64,000 nt of DNA from Nodosilinea nodulosa PCC 7104 (GTDB taxonomy: Bacteria > Cyanobacteriota > Cyanobacteriia > Phormidesmidales > Phormidesmidaceae): NCBI RefSeq assembly GCF_000309385.1, contig NZ_JH976537.1, positions 3,840,507 to 3,904,506 on the forward strand, given 5' to 3'. Position 1 is the first letter of the stretch, and each line of letters starts with the position of its first letter. Shown here piece by piece: positions 20,601 through 28,918 of this stretch. A program made the translations under genes and the position numbers. Below the pieces are notes generated by a model. The model searched no databases and was not told the DNA's origin. It saw only the letters and a list, made by a program, of their open reading frames with translations.

Positions 20601-23092
20601 TCGACCGCCAGCGGGCCGCCCTGGGTATAGTTAACCGGACCGCTGAGGGGAGAGGCAAAGGCCAAATCGCCAGCGGTCAGCCCCACCAGGGATGCGTTGC
20701 CGCTCAGGACTAGGGCGCCGGGCCGCCCCCGCAGCCGTCCGTCAAAGAAGGCATTGCCCGCCAGGGGAATGATCTCTGGCAGGGGCAGTGCCGCCAGGCT
20801 AAAGCCATCCACACTGAGGTTGAGGTCGAGGTTAGCGATAGCGGGCGCACCGGGGCCGCTGAGCTGCGGCGTGATCAAACCACTGGCCTGCAATCCGGCG
20901 GTGCTGGCCCGCTGCACCTGAATCGCCTGACCATTCCAGGCCAGGTCAGCGGTGAGGGGCTGCCGCACCTGGGACAGCTGTGGCGCGCGCCCGGCCGCTG
21001 TGGCCAAACCATCGGAGAGAACCAGCTGCCCCTCGCCTCTGACCCCGGCCAGGCTGAGGTCACTGGTGCTGCCCCGAAACTGGAATTGGCCCGCAGCGGT
21101 GCCCTGGAGGTCGGGGGCAAAGGCCGCCATTTGCAGATTTTGGCCCCGCACATCGGCGACCCACTGATTGCCGCTGAGGGTAGCACGGGTGTTGACCGTG
21201 CCACCAGCAAGCACGGCCTGGGCAACTCCCTGCCCCTGGACACCGCTGAGGCCGTTGTCTAGGGTGCCGTTAAACTGGGCGACGCCATTGATTACCCCAT
21301 CCACACCAGCGCCAATTTGGTTGAGCTGAACGCCCTCGGCGCGGATGGTTGACTCCCAGCGGCGGTCGGTCAACCCCAGGCTGCCAATGCCGGCCAGGGT
21401 GCCCCCGGCCACCTGCACAAAGGTGTCGGTAAAGCGCAGGGTGTTGTCTGCCAGGAGAATATAGCCCTGGGCAGGGTAGTCTCCCGCTGGGGCGCGCCAG
21501 TGGGCTTTGCCCCCCAGCTGGTCGATTGGCCCGTTGACCTCTGCTTCTAAAAATACTGGCCCCAGGGCAACGGACTCTGGCAGACCATAGAGCCGGCCCA
21601 CGGCATCGGCGGGAAGGCGATCGCCCGTTAGCGAGAGGGCCAGCTGGCCCGGTTGGGCAAAGGTATACTGGCCTTTCCCGGTCAGAGACCCCCCGGCCTG
21701 GGGCTGGGCCTGAAAGCTGTCGATGATGAGGTTGGGGGCTTTCAGAGTGGTGTTGGCTTCTACCTTGGCGAAGGCGACCTGGTCGATGGTGACCGGGCCT
21801 TTAGAAAAGACATCAGTGGCAATCACGGGCCGATTGAGCGGCCCGGTCATGGCGACGTTGGCTAAAAAGCTACCCGTCGCAGGCACTGGCAGCGCCACCT
21901 CAAACAGCTTTGCAGCCTGCTCTACCGTAAAGGGGTTAACCTGGCCGCTCAGGTCATAGCCCTTATCCAGGTCGATGGTGCCGCCTGCCCTGGCGGCCAG
22001 GTCCTCCATGCGGGCCGTGACCGCTTCAAACTGCATCACCCGGCCCTGAAACCTCACATTTCCCTGTAAATCCTGGAGGGGAGCTGGCATCCCACGGGTT
22101 ACCACCGAACCCTCCTCCACGCGCGCGGTGCCGACAATGCTGGTGGGCACGCCTTTGCCGCTTTCAATGTCTACCTGGCCGCTGACAACGCCGCTGGGAA
22201 ACTGAACCGGCAGAGGGTTTTTTAGAAAGGAGTCCACCAGGGGCATGATGTCTGTGGCTCGGGCCTTTTGGGTGCGCAGGTTGAGATTGGCTTTCAGCCC
22301 TGGCCCCGGCACCGCCGTGGCGTCGGTACTGTCGCTGGAGACAGCGTTAGCGTTAGCCGGGGGCAGCAGGACGGCCCCCTTGAGGGCCAGGCTGCCCCCC
22401 TGAACCGAGTTGCCGTCTAAGGTTAAATCGAGCTGTCGAGTTTTTAGGGGAGACTCTGGATCCTCGGGCACGGCAATCAGGGCGTCTTTGAAGTGAAGCT
22501 GGCCCTGGAGGTCGTCGATCGCCACCTGCACTGGTTTCGCGCCACCCCTGGCGTAGGGCACCATGGTGAGCTGCCCGCCGTTGACGTTGACCGTGTCGAG
22601 GCTAACGTCAATAATTGGATTGCGATTGGGATCCTGCTCTGGCAGATCGATATCGAGGTTGATCCAGTCCCCGGCGGCGTTTTGCTCCAGGTAAAGCTTG
22701 CCCTGATCCAGCGTGAGGCTGAGGGGCAGCTTTCGCCGCCACAGATCTAGCAGGCTAAACCGTAGCTCCATTGCCGATAGGGATAGCGAGTCTGGATCGG
22801 TTGCGGTGGCTGGAATGGTCGACGGCCCCACCCGCAGTCCCGACAGCCCAATCTGCTCTAGCGGCCCCAGCTCTACGGGACGATTTAGGGTGTCGGAGAG
22901 CTGGGCTGACAGCCAGGGAATGAGGTGGTTACGGCTCCATAGCCAGCCGCCTAGGACCGTACTGCCCCCCAGCACCAGCAGCCCCGAACCGACCACCAGG
23001 GCTGATGTCAGCCAGGGTCTGCCGCCGCCTGCGTCTGGCTCCTGGGGCGATTCTGGTTCTTGAGAAGGCTCTGGCTCTTGAGAAGGGGTCAT
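17606..23092 (-). CDS. TamB/DUF490-family envelope protein (translocation and assembly module / lipid transfer)
   Basis: A very large 1828-residue protein with a short cytoplasmic tail, one N-terminal membrane helix (about 30-52) and a long body of repetitive beta-strand sequence typical of AsmA/TamB-like bridge proteins. The TamB C-terminal domain is clear: LRATVNGRVS-type strands, SSPPRSEGEIVALISGG, GFNFSPSISVSVQKVF and a terminal beta-hairpin ending in an aromatic (EFRF). Relatives span the periplasm, work with Omp85 proteins and probably move lipid to the outer membrane. Acidic duplications near the N-terminus (SQEPEPSQEPESPQEPD) are low complexity. It is the first gene of the run towards lepB. 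Confidence 0.92.
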   Translation of the reverse strand: MTPSQEPEPSQEPESPQEPDAGGGRPWLTSALVVGSGLLVLGGSTVLGGWLWSRNHLIPWLSAQLSDTLNRPVELGPLEQIGLSGLRVGPSTIPATATDPDSLSLSAMELRFSLLDLWRRKLPLSLTLDQGKLYLEQNAAGDWINLDIDLPEQDPNRNPIIDVSLDTVNVNGGQLTMVPYARGGAKPVQVAIDDLQGQLHFKDALIAVPEDPESPLKTRQLDLTLDGNSVQGGSLALKGAVLLPPANANAVSSDSTDATAVPGPGLKANLNLRTQKARATDIMPLVDSFLKNPLPVQFPSGVVSGQVDIESGKGVPTSIVGTARVEEGSVVTRGMPAPLQDLQGNVRFQGRVMQFEAVTARMEDLAARAGGTIDLDKGYDLSGQVNPFTVEQAAKLFEVALPVPATGSFLANVAMTGPLNRPVIATDVFSKGPVTIDQVAFAKVEANTTLKAPNLIIDSFQAQPQAGGSLTGKGQYTFAQPGQLALSLTGDRLPADAVGRLYGLPESVALGPVFLEAEVNGPIDQLGGKAHWRAPAGDYPAQGYILLADNTLRFTDTFVQVAGGTLAGIGSLGLTDRRWESTIRAEGVQLNQIGAGVDGVINGVAQFNGTLDNGLSGVQGQGVAQAVLAGGTVNTRATLSGNQWVADVRGQNLQMAAFAPDLQGTAAGQFQFRGSTSDLSLAGVRGEGQLVLSDGLATAAGRAPQLSQVRQPLTADLAWNGQAIQVQRASTAGLQASGLITPQLSGPGAPAIANLDLNLSVDGFSLAALPLPEIIPLAGNAFFDGRLRGRPGALVLSGNASLVGLTAGDLAFASPLSGPVNYTQGGPLAVDLTGGGDRVYVASAQGDGPQGPASNQRDLTFEVRSGEALATGYTQADTLYASVENLPIDDLRLPQAGVNGVGRVGGLITSAQIVANLRQPTLRATFDIQDPSISYIRLPTETTVVAIDPNAPERPAEETRYGRLRGTVTYANSVFGLAGVTLESASGLSRYLVSGTYALGDTPQINGQLKVENGQIQEILQTLLIFERSDFRFNILQPPDWYRPATAADVASLEEVKPVGDRKASLLDQLRRLAEVQELQDMLAAQSEAAPLPPLEELVGSFSGTVTASGAIPDDLNVTFDLAGANWVWGKPDGSNGAVYRVDEVVAQGSYQDSVIRLNPVSLRSDFSDFSATTQQGVALATLNGEFSLDPDDAENHTMRLEVSDVPLEALRQPLRLPDNLNGLMNLGATLTGTLANPQVRGQLAVNEATINRNTIDLATANFSYDKARLNLISRVAVNEQVEDPLRLVASIPLPLPGLSQQPETDTVNITLRMRDDGFALINLLTQAVTWESGSANLNLAVKGRWPTNKSIQEALTTLRVTGEANLDGVTISSRSLPEPLTNIQGKIQVVDSSATDVARSVYTDGLVLDFQNLQGDFSNGKVVAEGNLKLLPSVQDLAPGLFDSSSTALAPEGDRPFHVTLDNIALDLRNPSGTYRGRVDGNVTVGGSVFLLPPVVDGEIRLSNGVLTLPDARSGATPATFSATREPSIFDPIPPVLDNFQLVLADNVRLAIPGIVDVRAEGSLDLVGTAPNIKPIGRINLPSGRINLLTTEFRLTGDENYAEFSDLDETIDPYLVATLTAAVPDSAGAGASLSTATPFPRNEISESRIDQLGLTQAGVQTVRIRATVNGRVSRVVNLQGVELSSSPPRSEGEIVALISGGFLAALESTLGSVSGGGDGFQGLLAFAGSALLNNLQNILGSGLERTDLRLFSASPPGSQQSGAIDIGGELGFNFSPSISVSVQKVFTTVTPAVFSVRYRINDQITLRAITSYEQFNENTGAILEFRF

Positions 23093-24042
23093 ACCCGTTT
23101 ACGCCACCGCAGAACACCCAACATAGTAATGAACTCCCTGACTTCTGCCTACTCCCCGTCCCCAATTTTCTCGGCCTTCAGCTGATGGTTTGCGCCGATC
23201 AAATCTGCGGGCCTAGCTGCTGCGATCGCAGGGTTGACCAGAATCTCTGGGGCAGTGTATTTACTTCTGTTAAGCGCCGCCGCCTAGTTCTGGTAAAGCC
23301 GTAGCCAGTCCGGTGAAGACATTTTCTTCCAATCAAAACGCTCAAACGCTCAAACGCCTCTGGATGTCCCAACCTGAGTGACTATAGCCACAGCTCTAAC
23401 TCTACGCTAGATATAGCGGACTATGGCTAGCCTTCGGGGACCCCGAGGGCGATTGTCTGCGATCGCGGTCTCGCTGGCTAGCGGTTGGTCAGGGTCTGGC
23501 GCTCGGCCCATATCGCTAGAATCTCTGGGCCAAATACCCTCGCCCAGAGGTTCCAGATGTGAAACTAGACGGCGGGGCGGTGAATTTTGTTCGCCCTGAG
23601 ATCAGCGGTGCCTCTTTGTAGGGAACCTTTGGCTCGGCAACCTTCGGCTGGAGCCGCTCTGGCTGCGATCGCGATGCTACTCAAGCCTCGGTCACCCAGG
23701 CGGAGATTGTTCAAGTCGTGGCGTTGGCAGGTTTAGGGCCGATGACAACTCCGCCCGATCCTGGCCTTGTCATCTTTTAGGAAGCACAACCTAGCACTCT
23801 GAGGCGGAAACATGCCGACTATTCCAGCTCGCTTGGCTCCCTAGCTCCCCTGCTCCCTCGCAATTGGCAATAGCCCCCCCACTTGTGCCGCAGTCTACTA
23901 GAAAGCACCGACGTTGGTCTGCCAAAAGCCACCCAGGGGGCCATGCTCGATGCTGGGGTATCTCGAGTTGCTAAGGGTTAACTTCGGATTGGCCTGGGGG
24001 CAAGGTGCCCAGTACAGTAAACAAGTGACCTGTTTGTGAGAG
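23093..24042. other. Long intergenic region with MITE-like copy and decayed reading frame
   Basis: Nearly 950 bases without an intact gene, between the divergent tamB and DUF3110 genes. It holds a palindromic repeat copy at 23295-23396. A frame at 23519-23780 reads as plausible protein on both sides of a single TAG near codon 34, including TQAEIVQVVALAGLGP, and may be gene debris. Confidence 0.45.
23295..23396. repeat. Palindromic MITE-like element
   Basis: The left arm (23295-23321) reads AAAGCCGTAGCCAGTC... to GAAGACATT. The right arm (about 23362-23396) reads GATGTCCC... to ATAGCCACAGCTCT, its imperfect inverted complement. The centre contains repeated CTCAAACG text related to the GTTCAAACG centre of the 27.2 and 49.2 kb copies. 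It has no coding capacity. Confidence 0.6.
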
Positions 24043-24447
24043 ATGGCCATGGTGGTGTACGTGCTGTTATTCAACGCCCGCACCGACAACGAGGGGATTC
24101 ACGCTGAAACTGTTAACGGGCAAAATCTGATTTTGATGTTTGAGCACGAGGACGATGCGACCCGCTACGCTCTGATGCTGGAGGCCCAAGACTTTCCGGA
24201 AGCCACCGTGGAGGGTTTTGAGCAAGCCGAAATTGAGGAGTTTTGCAGCTCGGTTGGGTACGGCTATCGCCTGATTCCCGAAGGGACGCTGGCGGTGCCC
24301 CCGGATCACAACCTCGATGAGCACCTCTGGAATCCTGACCAGCCTAGCTCTGGCCCCGCCCCCGACAGCTCCGTCGCTGAAGCCGATGCTCGCCTCTCCC
24401 AGGGAGAGCTCGATCGTATGCGTCAGCAGCTTGAGAAATTGCTCTAG
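24043..24447 (+). CDS. DUF3110 domain protein
   Basis: A 134-residue protein. The N-terminal ~85 residues match the DUF3110 pattern of cyanobacteria and plastids (VYVLLFNARTDNEGIHA, LMFEHEDDATRYALMLEAQD, and FPEATVEGF...IEEFC). The C-terminal tail is acidic and Pro/Ser-rich with a helix ending in MRQQLEKLL. The function is unknown. Two in-frame ATGs (24043, 24049) are equally possible. It is followed after 12 bases by the DUF4870-like gene, probably in one transcript with it and murQ. Confidence 0.8.
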   Translation: MAMVVYVLLFNARTDNEGIHAETVNGQNLILMFEHEDDATRYALMLEAQDFPEATVEGFEQAEIEEFCSSVGYGYRLIPEGTLAVPPDHNLDEHLWNPDQPSSGPAPDSSVAEADARLSQGELDRMRQQLEKLL

Positions 24448-24459
24448 ACCCGCTGTGCT

Positions 24460-25377
24460 ATGACCCCCTTCCTCGCCACCCTTATCGCCCGTGCGCGCCA
24501 GGGCGATGCCCGCGCGATCGCCCAGCTGATTACGCGATCGCTGGCGGATCAAGGCATTGTGGCCCGAGGGTACTGGCAGGGCACCGATCTCCACCTCGAT
24601 CTGGAGTCAGACAATGCCCTTGGCCAAAGCCAGGTTGTGCCCCCCATTCGGCGCGGACTGCTGCGCCTGGGCCTCACCTGCCCCGTCCATACGGTGTGGG
24701 TAACGGCCCGCCGGGTGGGCTGCCCCAATGCCGACTGGTGCGAGAGCTTTGCGCTAGAGGGGGGGCTGTCTTCCCCGGCGGTCAGCCCCACAGAAGACAT
24801 TGCCGCTGCTCCTCCCCCCGGCCCTGCTCCGGCGACCCCAGACGACGGGCTGCCGCCGTCCGATCGGTTGGACCCGCTGCCTGGGGCTGCTTGGGTGCCC
24901 CAGGCCCAGCCCAATCAGCCCGCTCTCGACCGTCCGGGGCTGGCCCCAGAGGGCGATCGCTCTCTGGGGCCGATTCCTTCGGATACGACCTTGATCGCCC
25001 TCGCCCATCTGGCTCCGGTGCTCAGCTACCTGGTGCTGGGCAGTCAATGGCTAGGGGGCTGGCCGCTGTTTTGGGGCGGCTCATTTTTGCTGCCCTGGCG
25101 GGTGGTGGCTCCCCTGGTGCTGCTGTTAGTCAAAGGGGCCGGGGCCAGCGCGGCTTCCAATCTGGCCTACGTTCAGCAGCAGGCTAAAGCGGCGCTTAAC
25201 TTTCAGCTCACGATGTTTGTCGCCTGGGTGATCACAATTGCTCTGATGTTTGTTTTGGTCGGGTTTTTGCTGGTAGTGCCCCTGACCCTGTTTGAAATTG
25301 TGAGCTGTATTGTGGCGGCGGTGCGGGCTTCGGAGGGCAAGCCAGTGCACTATGGCGCAATTCGGTTTGTGCGCTAG
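24460..25377 (+). CDS. Membrane protein with DUF4870-like C-terminal domain
   Basis: A 305-residue protein in three parts: an N-terminal soluble domain (1-95), a Pro/Ala-rich linker (about 105-165), and a C-terminal membrane domain with about three to four spans. That domain (LIALAHLAPVLSYLVLG, AKAALNFQLTMFVAWVITI and LFEIVSCIVAAVRASEGKP) matches the DUF4870 pattern. The N-terminal part has the periodic look of short cyanobacterial domains found in tandem elsewhere. The function is unknown. It lies between DUF3110 and murQ on the same strand. Confidence 0.78.
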   Translation: MTPFLATLIARARQGDARAIAQLITRSLADQGIVARGYWQGTDLHLDLESDNALGQSQVVPPIRRGLLRLGLTCPVHTVWVTARRVGCPNADWCESFALEGGLSSPAVSPTEDIAAAPPPGPAPATPDDGLPPSDRLDPLPGAAWVPQAQPNQPALDRPGLAPEGDRSLGPIPSDTTLIALAHLAPVLSYLVLGSQWLGGWPLFWGGSFLLPWRVVAPLVLLLVKGAGASAASNLAYVQQQAKAALNFQLTMFVAWVITIALMFVLVGFLLVVPLTLFEIVSCIVAAVRASEGKPVHYGAIRFVR

Positions 25378-25432
25378 GGGCACGATCCTCTACATTGGCA
25401 GGAGTGTTTATTGCCTCTGGGGAGGCTTGCCC

Positions 25433-26401
25433 ATGCCTGCTAGTTCTTCCGCTCATTTTCTCTCCAACCCCGCCGATCGCGGCCATTTGCTGACTGAGCA
25501 AGCCAACCCCCGCAGTGCTCAGCTAGACCAGCTCAGCTCCCTGGAGCTGGTGGACCTGTTTAACCAGGAAGACCAGCGCACCCTGACGGCCATTGCCGCA
25601 GCGCGGCTGGCCCTGGCGGCGGCCATTGACGCGGCGGCGGCGGCGCTGGCCCAGGGCGGGCGGCTGTTCTATATCGGTGCTGGTACCAGCGGGCGGTTGG
25701 GGGTGCTCGATGCGGCAGAGTGCCCGCCCACCTTCTGCACGCCGCCGGACCTGGTGCAGGGCATTCTTGCGGGCGGCGCGGCGGCGCTGGTGAAAAGCTC
25801 TGAGGGGCTAGAGGATGTGGCCGAAGACGGGGCCGCCGCGATCGCCGATCGCGCCGTTCAACCCAAAGACGTCGTGGTCGGGATTACCGCTGGCGGCACC
25901 ACCCCCTACGTGCGGGGGGCGATCGCCGCTGCCAATCAGCGCGGTGCCACCACGGTTTTTATCGCCTGCGTGCCCGCCGACCAGGTGCCGACCGAGGCCG
26001 ACATCGACATTCGCCTGCTGGTGGGGCCAGAGCTGCTGGCCGGTTCTACCCGGTTGAAGGCGGGCACGGTCACCAAAATGGCCCTGAATATTCTCTCGAC
26101 GGGGGCCATGGTGCGCCTGGGCAAGGTCTACGGCAACCGCATGGTCGATGTGGCGGTGACCAATACCAAACTGCGCGATCGCGCCCTGCGCATTCTCTGC
26201 GACCTCACCGATTTAGACCGCGAAGCCGCCGCCGATCTGCTCGATCGCAGCCATCAGCAGGTGAAGCTGGCGCTGATGATGCACCTGGGCGGCCTGGAGG
26301 CTGAAACGGCTGCCGGGCAGCTGGCACAGCACGGCGGCCAGCTGCGGCGGGCGCTGGCGGCCGTGCAAAACCCTGGTGAAGATTTAGTACGTGGAAGATA
26401 G
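25433..26401 (+). CDS. murQ: N-acetylmuramic acid 6-phosphate etherase
   Basis: A 322-residue SIS-domain lyase that splits the D-lactyl ether of MurNAc-6-phosphate to give GlcNAc-6-phosphate, a step in peptidoglycan recycling. Clear family blocks are YIGAGTSGRLGVLDAAECPP, TPPDLVQGILAGG, GITAGGTTPYVRGA and KAGTVTKMALNILSTGAM. The ATG at 25433 has GGAGG seven bases upstream. Its 3' end overlaps the convergent pentapeptide gene by 18 bases. Confidence 0.95.
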   Translation: MPASSSAHFLSNPADRGHLLTEQANPRSAQLDQLSSLELVDLFNQEDQRTLTAIAAARLALAAAIDAAAAALAQGGRLFYIGAGTSGRLGVLDAAECPPTFCTPPDLVQGILAGGAAALVKSSEGLEDVAEDGAAAIADRAVQPKDVVVGITAGGTTPYVRGAIAAANQRGATTVFIACVPADQVPTEADIDIRLLVGPELLAGSTRLKAGTVTKMALNILSTGAMVRLGKVYGNRMVDVAVTNTKLRDRALRILCDLTDLDREAAADLLDRSHQQVKLALMMHLGGLEAETAAGQLAQHGGQLRRALAAVQNPGEDLVRGR

Positions 26402-26965
26402 CTCCGGGGGCTGGGGCGCGGCGTCTAGCCAGGCGCGATCGAGGTGAGCCCCCTCTAGCCGCGCGATCGCTAGGTTTACGCTGCGCAGGTTGGCCCCTGT
26501 CAGGTTGGCCCCGCGCAGGTCGGCGGCGGTTAAATCGGCCCCGTACAGGTCAGTGTAGCTGAGGTCGGCGTGGCGGAGATCGGCGTGGCGCAGGGTAGCC
26601 AGGCGCAGATTGGCCAGGCGCAGATCGCTACAGCGCAGATTGGCCTCGGTCAGATCAACTCGGCTCAGCTCAGCGCGAATCATTACCGTACGGGCCAGAT
26701 TGGCCCCTCTCAGACTTGCCCCTGCCAGGCTGGCTCGCCACAGGTTGCAGCTGCTTAGGGTGGCCCCACTTAGATTGGCCGACCCCAGGTTGGCCGATCC
26801 CAAATTGGCCTGACTCAGGTTAATGCCGGGGAGCGCTACCCCAGGCATCCAGGCTTCGTGGAAGTCGAACTGGCTAAAATCGCGCCGACCAGCGGCGTAC
26901 AGGTCCAGGACCTGAGCCGTGGTTATGGTGATGGACTGACTATCCATAAGGCTGTTTTTATCCAT
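26384..26965 (-). CDS. Pentapeptide-repeat protein
   Basis: A 193-residue protein whose residues from about 40 to 180 are uninterrupted A(D/N)Lxx repeats (for example ANLGSANLGSANLSGATL and ADLTAADLRGANLTGANL), which fold as a right-handed quadrilateral beta-helix. An N-terminal segment of about 35 residues (TTAQVLDLYAAGRRDFSQFD) is the cap seen in many cyanobacterial members. Start codons at 26965 or 26947 are both possible. The role is unknown; related proteins include DNA-gyrase mimics and thylakoid proteins. It overlaps murQ tail-to-tail by 18 bases. Confidence 0.85.
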   Translation of the reverse strand: MDKNSLMDSQSITITTAQVLDLYAAGRRDFSQFDFHEAWMPGVALPGINLSQANLGSANLGSANLSGATLSSCNLWRASLAGASLRGANLARTVMIRAELSRVDLTEANLRCSDLRLANLRLATLRHADLRHADLSYTDLYGADLTAADLRGANLTGANLRSVNLAIARLEGAHLDRAWLDAAPQPPELSSTY

Positions 26966-27567
26966 CGACACTACTCCAACGCTTCCCCCGCCCGCGAGAT
27001 CAGCGCGCCGCTAACTGTGAACAACAGGCATTTTATATTACCCATTGTTACGATGCGTAAACTAATGTAACAACTCCTCATCCGTCTCGCAAGGGCGGAG
27101 TTGTTCTGCGCAAAGCGACCCTGCCTTGAGCCGCTAGGAGTTCTGGAGGAATTGGGCTAAAGAAGCCGAGGAGGTTTCTGGGAAAGAAGATCTAGCCAGA
27201 GTCACGTTGGTTAGGACATCCAGACACCCTATGAACGTTCAAACGCTTGAACGTTCATAGGAGACATGTCTTAACCAGACTGACCACAGCTATACCTCAG
27301 GATTGAAGTGCAGCCCTGCACCCTTGAGAGAAAGCAAACTTCGTCGGATATTTTCGCTACCAGAGCCGTCTATTCTCCCTGGCTCTTCTGCTTCCTTGCG
27401 ATCGGCATTGTCAACGAACTTGTGCCAATAAACCTGCAATGAGCGGTGGAGCCGCAAGCCGAGGGTTGCCCTAGCGAAGCTAGGGCAACAGGTTGGGGTT
27501 GTTAATTATGTTAATTAGATGGGGTTGTATTTAAGTACTGTCCCAGCGCTCTGGCACATGCTCCCGC
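26966..27567. other. Intergenic region with hairpin and MITE-like copy
   Basis: About 600 bases without a gene. AACAACTCC near 27068-27076 pairs exactly with GGAGTTGTT near 27096-27104 across a 19-base loop; no T-run follows. A well-preserved palindromic repeat copy occupies 27191-27294. The remainder shows nothing recognisable. Confidence 0.5.
27191..27294. repeat. Palindromic MITE-like element (well preserved)
   Basis: The core at 27228-27261 is a 34-base palindrome with one central mismatch (CCTATGAACGTTCAAACG and its complement). It is flanked by the outer arms GTTAGGACAT and ATGTCTTAACC and by ends related to AGCTGTGGCCA. It matches the 49.2 kb copy at almost every position from the outer arm inward. 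Confidence 0.75.
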
Positions 27568-28299
27568 CTATTCTACGCCGGGGCTTTCGGCAGTGACCTC
27601 CGCATCGGGCTGGCTAAAGAGGCCAAACAATGGCCCCAGCAGGGCGCCAATGGCAAAGCCCCCGGCGTGGGCCCAGTAGGCAATGCCGCCCCCCTCCATG
27701 CCAATCATGGTAGGGGCGCTGAGGCTGGCGAAGCCGTAGACCGCCTGCTGGGCAAACCAGATGCCCAGGTAGAAGAGGGCCGGAATTTTCAGCGGCAGGG
27801 GAAACGGCCCCAGGGGAACCAGGGTGAGAATGCGCACCTCCGGGAATCGGAAGATGTAGGCGCCCATAACGCCTGCGATCGCACCGCTGGCTCCCAGGGA
27901 CGGAATCTCTGAGCCCATGGCAAAAAACCACTGGGTCAGGTTAGCGAGCACCCCGCACAGCAGGTAAAACAGCAAAAAACGCAGGTGCCCCATCTGGTCT
28001 TCGACGTTGTTGCCAAAGATCCACAGGTAGAGCATGTTGCCCGCCACGTGCAAAAAGCCGCCGTGGAGAAACTGGCTGGTCACCACCGTCAGCCATTCTT
28101 CGGCATTGACCGTTGAAATCCCGGTGGACAGGCTGGTCGAAAACTCCTCGGGAACTACCGCCCAGGCGTGAAAAAAGTCGGTCAGCGCGTAGGCCGGCAG
28201 GCTCAGTTCGTAGATAAAGATCGCCACGTTGAGCACAATGAGGCCGTAGGTGACGTAGGGGGTGCGCTGACCTGGGTTGTAATCTTTAAGGGGTACCAC
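27568..28299 (-). CDS. Rhomboid-family intramembrane serine protease
   Basis: A protease of about 243 residues with six predicted membrane spans. The catalytic dyad is Ser138 in SLGASGAIAG and His211 in YWAHAGGF, and the oxyanion region is QFLHGGFLHVAGNMLYLWIFG. Known rhomboids of this type start at V/M-VPL, so the GTG at 28299 (with AGGAG 11 bases upstream) is preferred, although an in-frame TTG at 28335 would add 12 residues. The substrate is unknown. A truncated pirin gene begins its tail 44 bases upstream of the longer start. Confidence 0.88.
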   Translation of the reverse strand: MVPLKDYNPGQRTPYVTYGLIVLNVAIFIYELSLPAYALTDFFHAWAVVPEEFSTSLSTGISTVNAEEWLTVVTSQFLHGGFLHVAGNMLYLWIFGNNVEDQMGHLRFLLFYLLCGVLANLTQWFFAMGSEIPSLGASGAIAGVMGAYIFRFPEVRILTLVPLGPFPLPLKIPALFYLGIWFAQQAVYGFASLSAPTMIGMEGGGIAYWAHAGGFAIGALLGPLFGLFSQPDAEVTAESPGVE

Positions 28300-28378
28300 C
28301 GACTGCTGTGCTCCTGCTAAAAACGGCTTGGGCAACAGCCCTACTATTGCAGAGTAGCCAAAAAAATAAAATCCTTCC

Positions 28379-28687
28379 CTAGGGGGCCTTTGGGTCAGGA
28401 CTGCCCATCCAGTTCACTGCGCCGGGGTAAATGTCTTGCACCGTGCCGAGGCTATCGCGGTAGCGCAGCGCCCCCTCAAACAGATAGGTGACCGTAGCCA
28501 GGTTAATGTGAGGGTGCGGCCGCACATCGACGCCCTGCCCTGGGCCAAACTGAGCCGGACCAAGATGGTCAAAAAAAATAAATGGCCCCACCATCATGCG
28601 GTGCTCGTGGGGGAGCAATCGGCGGGCCTGGAACCCCCCCAGATCTTGAATGTGGGGCTTGAGCAGGCGATCGATGGGGTCTGGCAT
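28379..28687 (-). pseudogene. Pirin-family gene, 3'-truncated
   Basis: 102 codons remain of a gene that normally codes for about 230-290 residues. The pirin N-domain is clear: [53 protein letters not shown] and YPGAVNWM. The two metal ligands of HPHIN remain, but the text leaves the family right after VNWM and stops 10 residues later. The HSER ligands and the whole C-terminal cupin are therefore lost. Only about 43-79 bases separate the stop from the rhomboid start, so the missing part was deleted, not frameshifted. Confidence 0.8.
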
Positions 28688-28918
28688 AGGAGATTTACAA
28701 AAAACAGTCGGCAGGCCGGGGTGCTGCTCCCACTATAAACTTAGAAAAACCAGGGAATTCAGGCCCAGAGGGGGCTGGGGTTGATTGTCTCAGCCCCAGC
28801 GCTTTCGCCGGACCGCACAATTTTCTAAACTGTAATTTTCTAAGCTGTAGTGGAGGGTGTTGCCTCTGGCCCGCCGACTTCAGCTAGATCTCCTCCTACC
28901 TACGCTCTGATCTCTGCC

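Noticed and set aside
27068..27104. ACTCCTCA motif and hairpin considered as the small RNA Yfr1
   Set aside because: Lacks the conserved unpaired ACTCCTCACAC centre and the terminator hairpin that define Yfr1.
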